DNA of 64,000 nucleotides from Antitrichia curtipendula (lineage: Eukaryota > Streptophyta > Bryopsida > Hypnales > Leucodontaceae), in the NCBI GenBank assembly GCA_951230915.1, contig OX579641.1, forward strand, positions 15,230,254 to 15,294,253, in the 5' to 3' direction. The notes beneath the pieces are model-generated. The model had not been told where the DNA came from. It saw only the letters and a list, made by a program, of their open reading frames with translations, and ran no database searches. Position numbers and translations under genes: made by a program. Of this stretch, positions 40,001-52,330 are shown piece by piece. Positions within the stretch are counted from its first letter, which is position 1. Each line of letters begins with the position of its first letter.

Positions 40001-43000
40001 AAGAATAGCCTCCCGAAATTTAATCAGGTCAGAACCTCTTAACCCTTTTTGGTCATCAAGCATTTGCATGACATACAAAAAAGGTTGTGCAGTCTGAGTT
40101 TTGTCGCTTAAATAGTCATCCAGTGCTGCTTCATAATCACCCCTGCGTGTATGAAGCAAGCCACTAACCTGTTCAAAAATTCAAAAGCCAACTCCATCAC
40201 TCTTCGTCACTAGAAGGCAAACATCAAAATTAGAAAATCGCATTTAATGAAAGAATGCACCGGCTTGCAGAAAAAGGGCGCAAATCAAGACGACACAAAT
40301 CGTCCACCGACTTTCAAAAGCTTACCTGCCAGAAATTGTTTGTTTGTGCTAGTCGAAGAGTACGAGACGAATCCAAATTTGAATCAGGAACAGCCCTCAG
40401 TAGCCTCACCATCAAATCCTCTTTAGCCCGTGCACCGTCACTTCCAAGTGTAGGTGATGCAAGATACTCTAAAATCCCCATAAAAGTAGAACTTGACACA
40501 ACAGCATGTCTGGAAGCCACAAAATGTGCCACAAAGTCCAGAAGATATCCAACATCTACTTTTGAAGGCCAATGTACTTCAGAGTCTTCAGAATCTGAAT
40601 CAACCTCCTTTGAGTCACTTGTGACTTTACGAGGTGCTTTCGAAATCTCGATCAAAGCATTCACAGTCGCTTGTACATACCTCACTCCGTCATGAACATC
40701 ATCAGAAGCTGAATGAACTAAATCTCCATCATCAGCACTGGTAAGATAAGCAAAACCCTGCTTCCCAATGCCCAAGGGACCATGTTCAGGAAATGCCAAC
40801 CTCAGGACTAGGAGGGTTGCTTGTATATCAACATGCAACAGAAACCACAATCGAGGGTATATTCTAGCCTCTTCCGCCTTGAAGCTCGTGAGTGATCTAC
40901 CTCTGATAGAGCCCTCTTGATCAAGCAAAAACTGCAAGATTTCAGCTCTTAACTCTGGCAAACGTGTGGCTGGAAGATAGCCATGGCCTGTGGCAAGGTG
41001 AGGTAATGTCAGCTAAGAGAAAATTTCATTAACGTTAAAAGCAAATAAAAGAACAATAGCCGTGACACTATTTCATGCCCAACAGATACATCAGACCAAG
41101 CTTCTTTCCTTAATTAGAAAATGATATGATCCAGTTCCTAGAGACAAAAGTGGATTTGGTAAAAATACCGGGTGGAAAGGCGAGACCAGAGAAGCAATAC
41201 TTCAAGTACACCAAAAGCTTGTACCTGTTTAAGCACAAGAACATTTTATCTGCAAATGATAAAAAGCGCTTCCGCAAGAGGGCATGTTCTATTGACATTC
41301 ACAACTCAGAAACTGGGAGCCAAATTGGGACATCCTAAAGAGGACCTAGGGGAGTGAATAAAAGCATCAACTGCTCGAAGCCAGAAATTGTCTCTTTAAA
41401 CGAAAACGCAAAAAAAGAGACAGAGTAGAAACAAACCCAATTAGTTGAGTCTGAGACGGGTTGGAAGCCTGGTCTGCAACAGTTAAAAGTTCTTCCAATG
41501 GAGACCTGAAGTCGTTCAAGCCCTTATTGAACAGATAAATAAGTGCACTGTACAGTCCATGCTCTCGACATAGTCTCACCACCTGCCACCACCCAAACCA
41601 CATAAGACCAAACGACGTCAAAGCCGTGCTACAGTCAGAATGAATTTTCGACAGCAAGTCGAAAATCTTGTTCGAGATTTTCATTTCCCCTCCAGATGGC
41701 ATGGATTATTTGACAACCACAGTTGAACAACTTTGACATAGATCATCCCCTATCACAGGAGACTAGACTTCAGCTTGATGACCTAGTTATCAAAGTACAA
41801 GGAGTAGTGAATTGCCTGGTTAAAATCCAAAGAGCCAATATCCATATGAAGCACACATTGTTCCACTCTCTCCAACCATCCATAGTAGCTGTAGTGCTCA
41901 ACAAGTGCTTGCATAACCTGGAAAATTTGACAAAAGACACTTGTTATTTCCTCACCTCTGCAGCTACCCCACTTATTCAAATTAGTGTATGATAAGCTAT
42001 TTCATAGGTTTAATGCTAATTTTAGCACTATGTATTAGTGTACCTATTGATGAATAACTTTGGATGATCATTTAGTGAGCTTTGAATCTCGTGTTGGCCA
42101 CTTGTTGATTGAGTGGCTATTCACTCAAAAGCTTCTTGATGTGGCCCCAAGGTAAACTATTTAACCAAAAAAAGTGCAGTTACTCTATGGCACGCTATTT
42201 TGGTTGAACATTAAATCATGGATGACACTAAATAGAATGAACTGTGCAGTGAGCAGATCCAAATGAGTCTAGTGCTGAGTTGATGCGGCTGCAGTCACAC
42301 AACAGTACCAACTGATGGCAGTGTACCTTAAAGCTACACTGCCAGACATATTAGACCCTACGACAAAAACACCTACCTCAGGAGCAAGGCCACCCAGCAT
42401 GTCTTTTAGAATGTAGGGTTCCAGAAGCTCCAAAAATGTACCTGAACATCAGTTGATATTTCCTTCAAGGTGCATCGTATATCATCCGATACCAAAATTC
42501 TGGTAAAAACAAACATAATGCAATAAACCAGCTTTTCCGTGGGGAACACAGCAAACAGATGGGAAAAAATAAGAGACAGAGAAGACGCAGGGAAATCTGG
42601 ACGCACCTCTTTGCTCAACAGCCACAAACTTGCTGAAAACATTCTCAAATAAGACGTCCTGTTTACCAATGTGTACACAAAATTCAATAGCCACGCCACC
42701 AACTCTTGCATACTGTTCTCGAACTTCCTGCAGATCTTGACCCTGGCCCTCGGAACCTTGTCGATCAGCAGTTTGAGATGCTACCGACAAGTATTCAAAA
42801 GCCATGTCAATATAAGCAGACAAGAGTCCCAGCAAAGTACTCATAATAGCCTCCCGCAATGCATCTAATCCCCTTGGAAGACCAGTTACCCCTCTGGCTC
42901 GCCCATCATAAAGCTCCATTGCAATGTGAAACGCACCCATCCAGTCGCCAGCATCTTCGAGTGCTTTGATGCGCTCTCGCCAAGGCAGCAAACGAGCACG

Positions 43001-45561
43001 CCATAGCTGTTGGGGACCCATTAAATACAGCGCAGCTCCACGTACAGATAACGAACTATGATAGGCTTTCTCTGGATTGCCAAGAGCGTTCATAATGTGT
43101 GTATGGTAGATAAGAGCTCCCACATCTTCTTGTTCTCCCTTAATGGACCCACGCTCTAATTCAGCTCCTTCTTTCGTGAACAAGCAGAGTTCATCCTTAG
43201 CTGTCACAACAACCAGCATCTGCATGCACCTATACACTTCAGAAAATTCTCCAAACTCTTAAGGCAGTGTAGAATATGGTATGTCATATTTATACTTCAA
43301 CAGCTCACTATTCTAACAATGTTGCAACCAAAAACATTACTTAAATATCAAAAGAGTAACTGACGGACCAGAGACCTCAAAAGCGAATAGCAACTTGATC
43401 TTAATCCAACCACCACGGTAATCTGCTGAACATATAAACTTCTTTCAGGAAATTGTTTTGTAATACTAACCTGCTCCTCCAGCCAGACAAGTCCAACAGC
43501 AGGACTGTCAAGTTCCCATTCTCTCACTTTTCTCAGATTTGAGTGCGTCAGTTGCCATATGAACATCTTAGTATCCCAACCCATAGCCAACATCGGGAAG
43601 TCGTTGTCATCCACGACATCATTAATCGTGTCGCCATCATCTTTCTTCGCATCACCACGGTCACTTCGCATCAGCACATTACTCCCAGTTGATGTATTGG
43701 AGTTTGTGTTTCCACGAGAAGGAACCACGGAGGATCCCGGCTTAGAGCGAATACGCCTCCATGCCGTATACGCAATAGCACCGTCTCGAATTCCCATTGG
43801 TCTAGTCAACTTTGACATAACTTCTAGAGCTGGCTGGCGCGCCTGCATATCAGCGGCCAGACGCACCTGCAACACAAGTTCAACTCCACATTGGCCAGAA
43901 GTTTCTCATAATAAGTAACACGCAGACCCTTACTCGGAAGACTTCAACATAATAATGAACTGCGGAAGGAAAAATACTCACCACAAGAACAGTGTGGTGC
44001 GTGACCAAGACAAACATTGGCCTTGGTCCTTCATTGGATGGAGTTGCTCCGTCATAGAGGAACTTGCGACCAACGTCCATAGCCCCCACACTACCAACCA
44101 TTCCACCCACCACGCTCCCCATACCACCCATTACACTCCCAAGCGTGGGTGGATGGGAGGTTCGGCCTTGAGAAGAGGAGTTTAATCCATTCATACCTTG
44201 TAGACCTTCGTCCGGTAGCAAAGGTGAAACAGATAGAACAGGACCTGTCTTGTCGCCCTCGAGGAGACACTGTCCGTGCACAATACCAACAGGATTCTCC
44301 ACTGTCATCAGGTTCGGTATGTAAGATTCACCTCGTGGTGCAACTGAAGTGGGACCAAGTATTTGTCGTGCAAATCAATCACCAAAGAAAACCAGTGTCA
44401 CCGCAGATCTTGTCAATAAGGAGAGAAGACAAGAGGACTTCAGTAGTGTAATAAATATTGCAAAAAATCCTTCACAAATGATAAAATAGACAATCACAAA
44501 GGACTCGTTCTAGAGAGTAATTACCTGAGTTTCTACAGAAAATCGGCGAAGCAAAGGCATTATCTGTTGAGAAAAAGCGTGAAGCAGAAGTCTCCCTTTA
44601 GAGTCACCGCTAATTACTCTTAAGCTCCGTGCACCTGGAGCATCTTGTCCTAAGAATAGAGTATGCACAATGGCCTCCGAGTGCTCAGTACTCATCACTT
44701 TTGACACTGATCTTCTTGAAACATCCCACAGTCGTAGAGTTCCATTCGCATAGCCGACTAACAAGAGATCACCTTGATGACTGAAGCAAAGAGAACTAAC
44801 AGGTTCTTTAGTTTCAATACCACCTCCTAAGAAAAAAGCCTGCAAGATGAACAGTGTTCAGAGCCGTAAATTTTCTGAGCAGTACAAAGAAGTTGTGAAA
44901 TTATATGACTTCTATGTCGCTCATTTGGGCACAAATACGCAATGCCTCAATCATGCCCCAATCATAATTGATGTCAGTATTGATAAGGTAAAAGCACCTG
45001 CCTAGATCCTGAGCGACATAACATTATCGAAAACAAATTCAACCCAATAGATCTTTCATAGTAGCAGAAACCCTAAACCAAAATAACAAAAAAAAGATAA
45101 CGTCTCATGATCACTTCAAGCACTGAACGAAATTTGGTCCATAAAAGATACTACAATATTTTCTGAACAACTTGAGAAAGAAGGGGCAGGTAGACCTTTT
45201 GAGATTCGAGCTCATCAGCACTGCGAGTAGCAGAATACTTGCTAGGAGTAACAAGAACAGCTCCTTTGGACAATCCAACAGCAATAAAATTTGCATGAAC
45301 TGCGAGAGCTTGTGGGAAACCATGATCCCGCCTTACTTGAGGTAGGGCTAATGCATGGGAGAGAGAGCCATAAGCGTCAAGTTGCAATAGACCAATTGCA
45401 GGCGGACCTCTCTCGATGCCCTCCAGCCTCATTGGTTGAGCAACTGCACCTACCTCCCAATGCAAGCCCGATGTGGCATTTCGCATCTCAATCTCTTCTG
45501 CCGACTGAAATGCAGTAGGTGGTTGAGTTGGCTCCTCAATTGAGTCATCTTTTTGCTCCAT
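37050..45561 (-). CDS. VPS8: Vacuolar protein sorting-associated protein 8 (CORVET subunit)
   Basis: VPS8 is the Rab5-binding, CORVET-specific tether subunit acting in early endosome fusion and vacuolar traffic. Exons, 5' to 3': 45561-45196, 44839-44525, 44269-43982, 43866-43471, 43219-42607, 42441-42377, 41917-41816, 41582-41437, 41224-41169, 40987-40326, 40168-39969, 39800-39479, 39193-38915, 38725-38616, 38497-38325, 38108-37924, 37817-37347, 37226-37050. They close exactly in frame (1,641 residues). The N-terminal half is a WD40-like beta-propeller (SSLCFSHQGDLLLVGYANG, LRLWDV). The family middle region follows (GNPEKAYHSSLSVRG, LPWRERIKALEDAGDWMGA, VVRLCREHGLYSALIYLFN, LEHCLKLCQEYGITDAAIFL). 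The C-terminus has a RING-H2 finger (CCIC at about 1461-1464, FSCGHAAH, CPVCSL). The start is the first ATG. The long Ser-rich N-terminal extension I recall from angiosperm VPS8 is absent. The seventh intron (41815-41583) has a GC donor. Confidence 0.93.
41583..41815 (-). other. GC-AG intron in VPS8
   Basis: The exon ends ..GATTTTAACCAG and is followed by GCAATTC. The acceptor is GGTGGCAG before GTGGTGAGACTATG. Family resemblance (LDxxQ|VVRLCREH) and phase 0 on both sides fix the join. The nearest GT, a few codons on, is out of phase. Confidence 0.75.
41985..42250. repeat. Copy of the RCCR-intron dispersed repeat in a VPS8 intron
   Basis: It lies in the intron 41918-42376. Shared with 28395-28690, in the same order: GTGTACCTATT(G/C)ATGAA, CATTTAGTGAGCTTT, GTGTTGG(C/T)CACTT, TCAAAAGCTTCT, CCCAAGGTAAAC, CTCTATGGCACGCTA and GGATGACACTAAA. 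The copy is in plus orientation, so antisense to VPS8 but sense to RCCR. Boundaries are approximate. Confidence 0.75.
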
Positions 45562-45890
45562 ATTTCTGGTCCAATGCACTTAATTTCAGAAAAGGCGCTG
45601 ATGGAGGCTTGCTGAGCGCAGCGAAGGTGGTTTTCGGTGTCTGTTAGCTCCAGATCCGTTTTCTGGCAGGCTGGGCTACCGTTGTAACAGCTCTGAGTAG
45701 CACAGACAGCAGCTGATGAACATATGTATTGGCTGATGACGATTGTTGGCGTGTGCAGAAACCGTAGCTATTAGGATAACATAACATACAGGGGTTGTCA
45801 CACTTTCTCCGAGAATGAAACTTCTATGAAGAATGAGAATGGAGAATGAGATTTACCTGCGCAAATCACGAAGCTCTCGAAGCTCTCGAA
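45562..45890 (-). promoter_or_regulatory. VPS8 5' leader with a probable UTR intron
   Basis: On the minus strand the sequence CGTGATTTGCGCAG|GTAAAT at 45856/45857 is a good donor. Frames upstream of it contain stops before the ATG at 45561. This suggests a 5' UTR intron between about 45856 and 45600 rather than a further coding exon. The acceptor is not certain. Confidence 0.4.
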
Positions 45891-46290
45891 CGCGAATCCG
45901 GTTCTGTCAGTACTTGCACCTCTTTCAATGAATCCTGCATGCTCGATTGCTTCAAATCTCCAAACCCTAAGAAAGACCCAAGTCTATTGGATTTTAGAAA
46001 TGAGCAGGAATTCTAATGCTTTTCGATGAATAAACTAAAGAAAAAGACTCTAAAGAGGAATGACACCAGCAACAAGAGCAAAACATCCAACACGAATCCA
46101 CTTGTGTCAATAGCTCCACCTCTTTCAATCCTGCGTGCTCGATCGCTACAAAACTCCGAACCCCTCCGAACCCCTAAGCCTCCAGTCTTCTACATTTTAG
46201 AAAATGAGCAGGAATTCTAATGCTTTTCGATGAAGAAACTAAAACAAGAGATTCTATAGAAGAATGACAACGGCAACAAGAGTAGTGCAA
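45891..46290. repeat. 200-bp imperfect tandem duplication in the VPS8 leader/promoter
   Basis: The unit starting CGCGAATCC at 45891 recurs 200 bp later as CACGAATCC at 46091. Shared blocks include CACCTCTTTCAAT, CCTGC(A/G)TGCTCGAT and GAGCAGGAATTCTAATGC with TTTTCGATGAA after it, then GGCAACAAGAG-like sequence. About four bases in five match. No coding frame continues through it. Confidence 0.8.
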
Positions 46291-47835
46291 CGCGGCGAGA
46301 AAAAACGTGAAATGGATTCTCGGGATGCAGAAAAAACGAAATGTGGCAGCTTCAATTACAAGTTCTACACTACTATCTAGCGCGAATCGAAGGTGAAAAC
46401 GGCAGACAGGGAGAAGGAGAGAAGCAGAGAGGTGAAAACTTCGCACGCTAAAACTTCTTCACGCCCACTTCATGAACTCTTGTGTCGATCCGCGACAAGG
46501 ATTCTCGTGTGAAACAAATTAAGAAAGGGAGGAGAGCAGATCAAGAGTGAGCAGCATGTGACCAAACCCTCACCATCGAAAAAAGATCCAGTTCAGAATG
46601 CGATCCTCTTGCGAACTAACCCTAAGACCTAATACCGCTCGTCTTTGACGAAACGGGAGCATCACTGCATTCTTATCCCCTTTCAAAAATCAATTTATAA
46701 AAAATCAACTCTTTTCGATCTGCTTCTCCCGCATTAATCTCTCATTGCTTACAAACGCTCCAACACGCAATCAAGGATTCAAACACGCACAATCCATCCT
46801 TCCAACGAAATCCGATCTGAGAATAGGTTTAGCAACAAAATTGATCCACACATCATTCCACTACAGCAACATCACTTTCCTCCTCTCTGCTACCTCCCGA
46901 TCCTTGACCTTGATCCACAACCCGGACCACCAAATCCCCTCTGAAAAAATTATAACACGTACCTCTTCGGCTTCATCTTCAAAAATTCAATTCAGAATCT
47001 CCGTCGAATGCTCCGACGTGGAATTCAACGCCGCGAAATAGGCGCCTCATCTCGAATTGCTCACTCTCGGAACAATCGTCATCAATTTTCGGGGGAATTA
47101 ACACAACCAAGAGTCCTCAATCAACGCAGTTATCACTAGTAATCTTCCACGCTTTCATATTCAAGTTCAATCTCCGCAAAATAGTGAAGTAGTGTGCACG
47201 CTTACAAACCCTAAATCGCCAATGACAAGCACAAATTCAAGGAATTGGCGATGGTTTCCTTGCAATGAGTTCTTCGGCAGATGCTTCGACGATGCTCAAA
47301 TTAAAGAATCGCGAAGGAAATAGTGTTCGAACGAAAACTACCGATTTAAGGATGTAAAAGCACAAGATGAAAATTAGAGAGCGACAACTGAAGCTCGTGA
47401 CCACTTACTAACTTACTGACTAAGGTAGTATGCTCTTAAAGGCGACCATTTAAGGGCTGGTCAGCCTTTTCCACAGGAGTCCTTAGACAAAAATATTTTT
47501 AGATCATTTTTCAGAGGAAGAAAAATAGATGTGGAATCTAGCACAAGTGGTTTTGTATTTTTCCAAGCATTTTTAAATTACTTATAAATTTTCAAAGATT
47601 TGGGACGTAGGCACCTATTTGTGAACATAGGTCTTCCAAAATCAGTCCACTTGCAACTTGTAAAGAGATGTGCGGAAATCAAAGATAATGATTGGCTCTT
47701 GCAATAGAAAAACATTTTTTTCTCAATGCATTCAATTGCTAAACTGGTTCATTTAAGGATCATCCCTCTCCATTCTCCACCTAAACGTAGGGGCGATTTT
47801 GAAGAAGATGGATGCTTTTAGAGCACACTACCTTA
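46291..47835. other. Upstream region of VPS8, no gene seen
   Basis: Up to about 47300 the composition is more mixed than the intergenic average and probably belongs to the VPS8 promoter and leader. A plus-strand open frame at 46745-47041 (98 codons) has no recognisable motif. From 47400 the sequence becomes AT-rich spacer. Confidence 0.4.
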
Positions 47836-47914
47836 CTCCCTCTGTCTCAAAATAAATCCATGGCACACCTAGTTTTCCACTAGAAACCACAAATTTATTT
47901 TGAGACACAATGAG
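47836..47914. mobile_element. 79-bp Stowaway-like mini element
   Basis: The left end CTCCCTCTGTCTCAAAATAA pairs with the right end, which read inward is CTCATTGTGTCTCAAAATAA, leaving a loop of only about 35 bp. TA flanks both ends (47834-47835, 47915-47916). It is much shorter than typical Stowaway copies and could be an internally deleted derivative. Confidence 0.7.
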
Positions 47915-47916
47915 TA

Positions 47917-50900
47917 CTTGGGAAGCTTGGATGATTTATTGGATGACATTGTTCTCTTGGAGACAGTTGATCTTCATCCGATGTAAAGACCTTCAGAACT
48001 ATTTCCCGCAAATCTTGTCCAAAAATTATATGGATTACATCATGGCAATAAATTGACAACCTATAGGTTGTTGTTTGACATTTTGGTTGTTCATTGACAA
48101 CCACTCTGTGAAGGAAGTTGTCCCCGTGACAACCAAAAAATAATAAATGCTTGTCATTTTACAAATTTTGGATGGATTATAAAAATATTATAATACCAAA
48201 GGAAATTTTTCATAATTTTCACCTCAATGGAGGGGGATTTTCTGTAATTCCATGGCAAGGACAGCTTTATTTTCAATATCTAAGGTCTATTTGGTTGGTA
48301 TAACAAAATAGAAATTATTTAATTTGATTTTTGCAAAAAAAAAGATTAATATGTGTTCTACAAGCTGTAAAACTTTGGAATTTTTGTTGTGAGGATTTGA
48401 AATTATAGTGAATTTTTAAAGAAAAATTGAAGAAAATTCATATCAAACATAAAATCATGTTCAATTCTAAAATTGAATTTGAAGAACATTGAAAGAAAAA
48501 AACTAAACTAAACTTGGAACAAATGAAACAACCAAAAGGGATTTATATTATGGAACAAAGGGAGTTCGGTTTTCTAAACCGTTTCCAAAAAATCTCAAAT
48601 TCTTTGTAAATCTGAGATTATTTTGCATTGTATCCAAAAATTCTCTAAGTAAATTTTCTTTCATTGTTTTATTGAAGTACACATACTTTGATTACATATA
48701 AATTTGGGGGTTCTATTTCACAAGAATTTGGACATTTATTCTACAAAATCAATCTATAGCTATGGTTACAATTGACAAAATCAATTGTCCTAAATCTATC
48801 CATCTCTTTGAATTTTTTCTATATGGCATTACATGGCATTGAGCACATTCTATTTAGCATTAAGCAACAATCTTTAAGGTCATTAAATCTCCAAGCAAGT
48901 GAACAACCATTGAATGTGCTTGATCCCCACGAGAATGTAAAAAGGAAATAAAAGTGCTTTCTTGCATGGGCTATCAACACCTTACTAGGCTCCTGAGTGG
49001 ATTATCAACATCACCATTACTATTATAACCATTTGCTATCATTGGCTACCTTCATGATAATGGAGATAGGATTTGCAAGAAACGAGGACAAAATACCTTG
49101 GGAATAAGGCCAAATCCAGTCCCAAGCTTAAAAAGACAAAGAAGTGTATTACAAATCATCCACCTTTACTATAGATTGCAGCTCTTGTTGAATTCTACAC
49201 ATAGCATTGTAAGGGGCGTAGCCCGTGGAGTAGCCTCCTTTCATGGTGGTGGTTTAAATCTTTCTAGTAGAGGAAAAAAAATGGTGTTTTGATGATCCAA
49301 TCTTTGACCTTTCTATGCTAATCAATGGACTTTTTGCCAAAGACAAAAAAATTCACATTCTAAAAGTATAAACTATATTTGGGTGGAATGTTTATAGCAA
49401 TATGATTTGAAGTTGACTTGAAAAGTATTTGGAAATATTTTTTCAAATTAGTTTGACCGCACAGATTATTTTTATTCACGATTCATATCAAAATCTTTAT
49501 TGACAAAAAAACTCAAAAAAATTGTGTAATACATATTTTATAGCATATTTTAATTCAAGATCCCATGTGTCATTGGCTTTTAATCAACTACAAAATAGAG
49601 TGCAAGTTTGTACTTATAAGATCTTGAGAGATCTCAAAGCAAAGCAAATGGCATGGGCTGATGAATTTTGTAAATAAATGACAAAATGTTGACCAAAAGG
49701 CAAAATTTAGGTTTTCTTTCTCTTATCAAAATTCATTTATGGTGTAGCAAAACAATTTTTTGTCACCAAACAACTAACTACAATTTTTAAAGTATAGATG
49801 AAGTCATCAATATTAAATGCGTAAAGTAAAAATACATTGATGAAAAATGGTTTCAATCCCAAAATGACTTCATGAAAATTTTTATTGTCACCATTTAAGA
49901 GAAATAAAAAATCCTTGGGCTCAATTTACATTCAATTGAGAAGTAAGGACATTAAATATTTGAAGTTTTTGATTGGTTGAAACTAAGAAGTCTTTGAAAT
50001 ATGATATACACCATGAAATAAAATGTCATAGGGCTCCAATAAGGCCCAATGATGTGGTGTACACTTTTTTCTTATAAAGCAACAAAAGTCCTTAAATTTT
50101 GAGTTCCCTAGATTTTAAAGCAAAACTCAAGGAGGTAGGGCTAACTAAAATTATAGGAGCCCTTGTTGAAAAGCCCAATTTTTTTGAATATATATATGTT
50201 TTTTTAGATTAAATTAAAAATCTTGCCATTTCATGTCTTCTTAGTAGTTTACACCAATCCAAACGGCATGGCCTCCAAATGAAGACTTTTCAATGCAAAA
50301 ATGGGGGCTTAAAGAGGGAGACTTTTGGATTTTTTGGCTCCCTTGTATTTGGTGATAATTCGTAGATAAGGTGAAAAATCACACACATCTATGTATCCAT
50401 TCTTAATAAATAAACTTCTATTGAAAGTATCCCCCAATTAAGCTATTTTCATACTTAATTATAATTAGTTGACTACTGATTCTATAGATATTGGTTTTAT
50501 GACCAAGGTATATAAAAATTTTAGTAGCCTATGGAGCTTCCATTTCAAAAATACATGGTACTCCAATTACACATTTTATCCAAAAATTATACTCATTTTA
50601 TTTTTAAATTAATGATTTCAAATTCCATTATTATGAAAATATCTTTTCATAAAAAAAGGTGCCTTAAAGGCTCCAACTATGTTCCATTGCTTATTTGGAT
50701 GTCTTTGGGTGTTTTCACCTCGTAACACTTATACCTGGAAGTGTTTATGTGGAACTTAGTGAACTTCCACTTCTATTCAAGTTCACTCAATTTTTTGTTT
50801 TTTAATTGGTTATGTTCTAGATATGTTTTTTTTGGTCAGTCAAGAACCTCTTAACTTTTTTATACTTAGTTGATTTCCTAAATTAAAGAAATTAGTTTGG

Positions 50901-51211
50901 TGAAAATTCAAATTTTAGTGAATTATATCGGAATTTTTTGGGGGGTACTTTTAAAGGTGTTCATTATTGATTTCTAATATTCAAAGATTATTGGTTGGAT
51001 TTGAACTAGACCAAGCCCCACCATCTTGGGTCCAAGGATTTAGCCTTCCAAAAATGTTAGGATTCCAAGTTGTGGATCTACTTTATTTTTTGGAGGTTGG
51101 TTAATACATTAAAGAGACAGACAAATCAAATTTGGGTACATGAAGCTTTTTCCTTAAGTTCACTTTAACTATCATTTGAACATGAGGTCAAATATCTTTC
51201 TGGACTATAAT
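47917..51211. other. AT-rich intergenic region, no gene seen
   Basis: No supported gene. Around 48050-48160 several copies of GACAACC/GGTTGTC occur in both orientations, which could fold. The rest is AT-rich with stops in all frames; the 64-codon frames at 49098 and 50531 carry no motif. Confidence 0.5.
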
Positions 51212-51214
51212 AGA

Positions 51215-52327
51215 CACTAGAAGAAAAACATGTCCACTACAACCGACTGAAATGCAACTACATGTCCTATGCAATTGCCATGCAACTACAATCCTCTATA
51301 TTTGCACCAACTTTGACATAGTTACACTGTAGTTGCAAAATAGTTGCAAAGTAGCCGCATGGAGTAGTTACACATACGGGAATGTAACAAAAGAATTGAT
51401 GTGAGGTACTTTACATCCAATCTTCATCACAATTGTTGATGTGGACAATTTTACGTTCTGTGGAGTCCAATGTGTCTATCTATAGTTGCATGTAATTTAA
51501 ATTTGACAGCAATTTAACTAGAATGCAACTAGATTGCAACTAAACTACAATTGGATTGCAACTATAGTGCAACTAGACTACAACTACATTGCAATTACAA
51601 TTCAACTAGTGTTTGACTTAAAAACAACTAGACTTTAACTTGAAAAAACTAGCATGCAACTAGAAAACAACTAAAATGCAACTACTATTAAGTCTTTTAT
51701 TAATTGTCCCACATCAATTGTCAAGAACACCATTAGGTTGAACATATAAGAATTGTAAGTTATAGTAGTATTGTGTAATGAATTTTGATAATGAAATTCT
51801 AATATTTATATATTTTTTAGATTTTTACACTTTGTAGATTTCTACAATTTGTAGGTTTTTATAATCTACAAAAATCTATAAATATTTAAAGTTTAAGATA
51901 TTTCTAGATTTGGCGATCTAAAAAAAAGATAGATCTGAAATTTAGAATCTACAAATCTTTGAAATTCAAATTTCAAATCTACAAGTCACAAAGACGCAAA
52001 CTAGTTGCACATCAATCGCAAACTAGTTGCACACTAGTTGCAAACCAGTTGTAAGTCAATTGCAAACCAGTTGCACATTAGTTGCAAACCAGTTGCACAC
52101 AAATGACTTCCACATAAGCAACCACGTTAGAAAAGTTCATCGATGAACTTTCAAGCATACTGTCAAATGATAAACAACTTTGAAATTTTTTGCAACTACT
52201 TTGCAACTAGTGCAACTTGTCCACTGCAACTGCGGGCTCAAAATTGTCACCTAGTTGCAAACGTCTCATACAACTACAAAACTAGTTGCAAACAGTAGTT
52301 GCATAACCCCTTGTTTTTTTTGTAGTG
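51215..52327. mobile_element. Complete non-autonomous CACTA-like element (1,113 bp)
   Basis: The left terminus is CACTAGAAGAAAAACATG and the right terminus is TTTTTTTTGTAGTG, so the outer CACTA/TAGTG and the following A-rich/T-rich parts are inverted. The flanking AGA at 51212-51214 and 52328-52330 is an exact 3-bp target duplication, as expected of CACTA transposons. The interior has no long open frame. It is packed with short words: GCAACTA mainly in the left half and the inverted TAGTTGC mainly in the right half. That is how subterminal transposase-binding repeats are arranged in En/Spm-type elements. Confidence 0.85.
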
Positions 52328-52330
52328 AGA

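Noticed and set aside
51215..52327. Repeated TTGCAACT words as a CRISPR-like array
   Set aside because: Words are short, irregularly spaced and in both orientations inside a eukaryotic transposon-like element; there are no uniform spacers.
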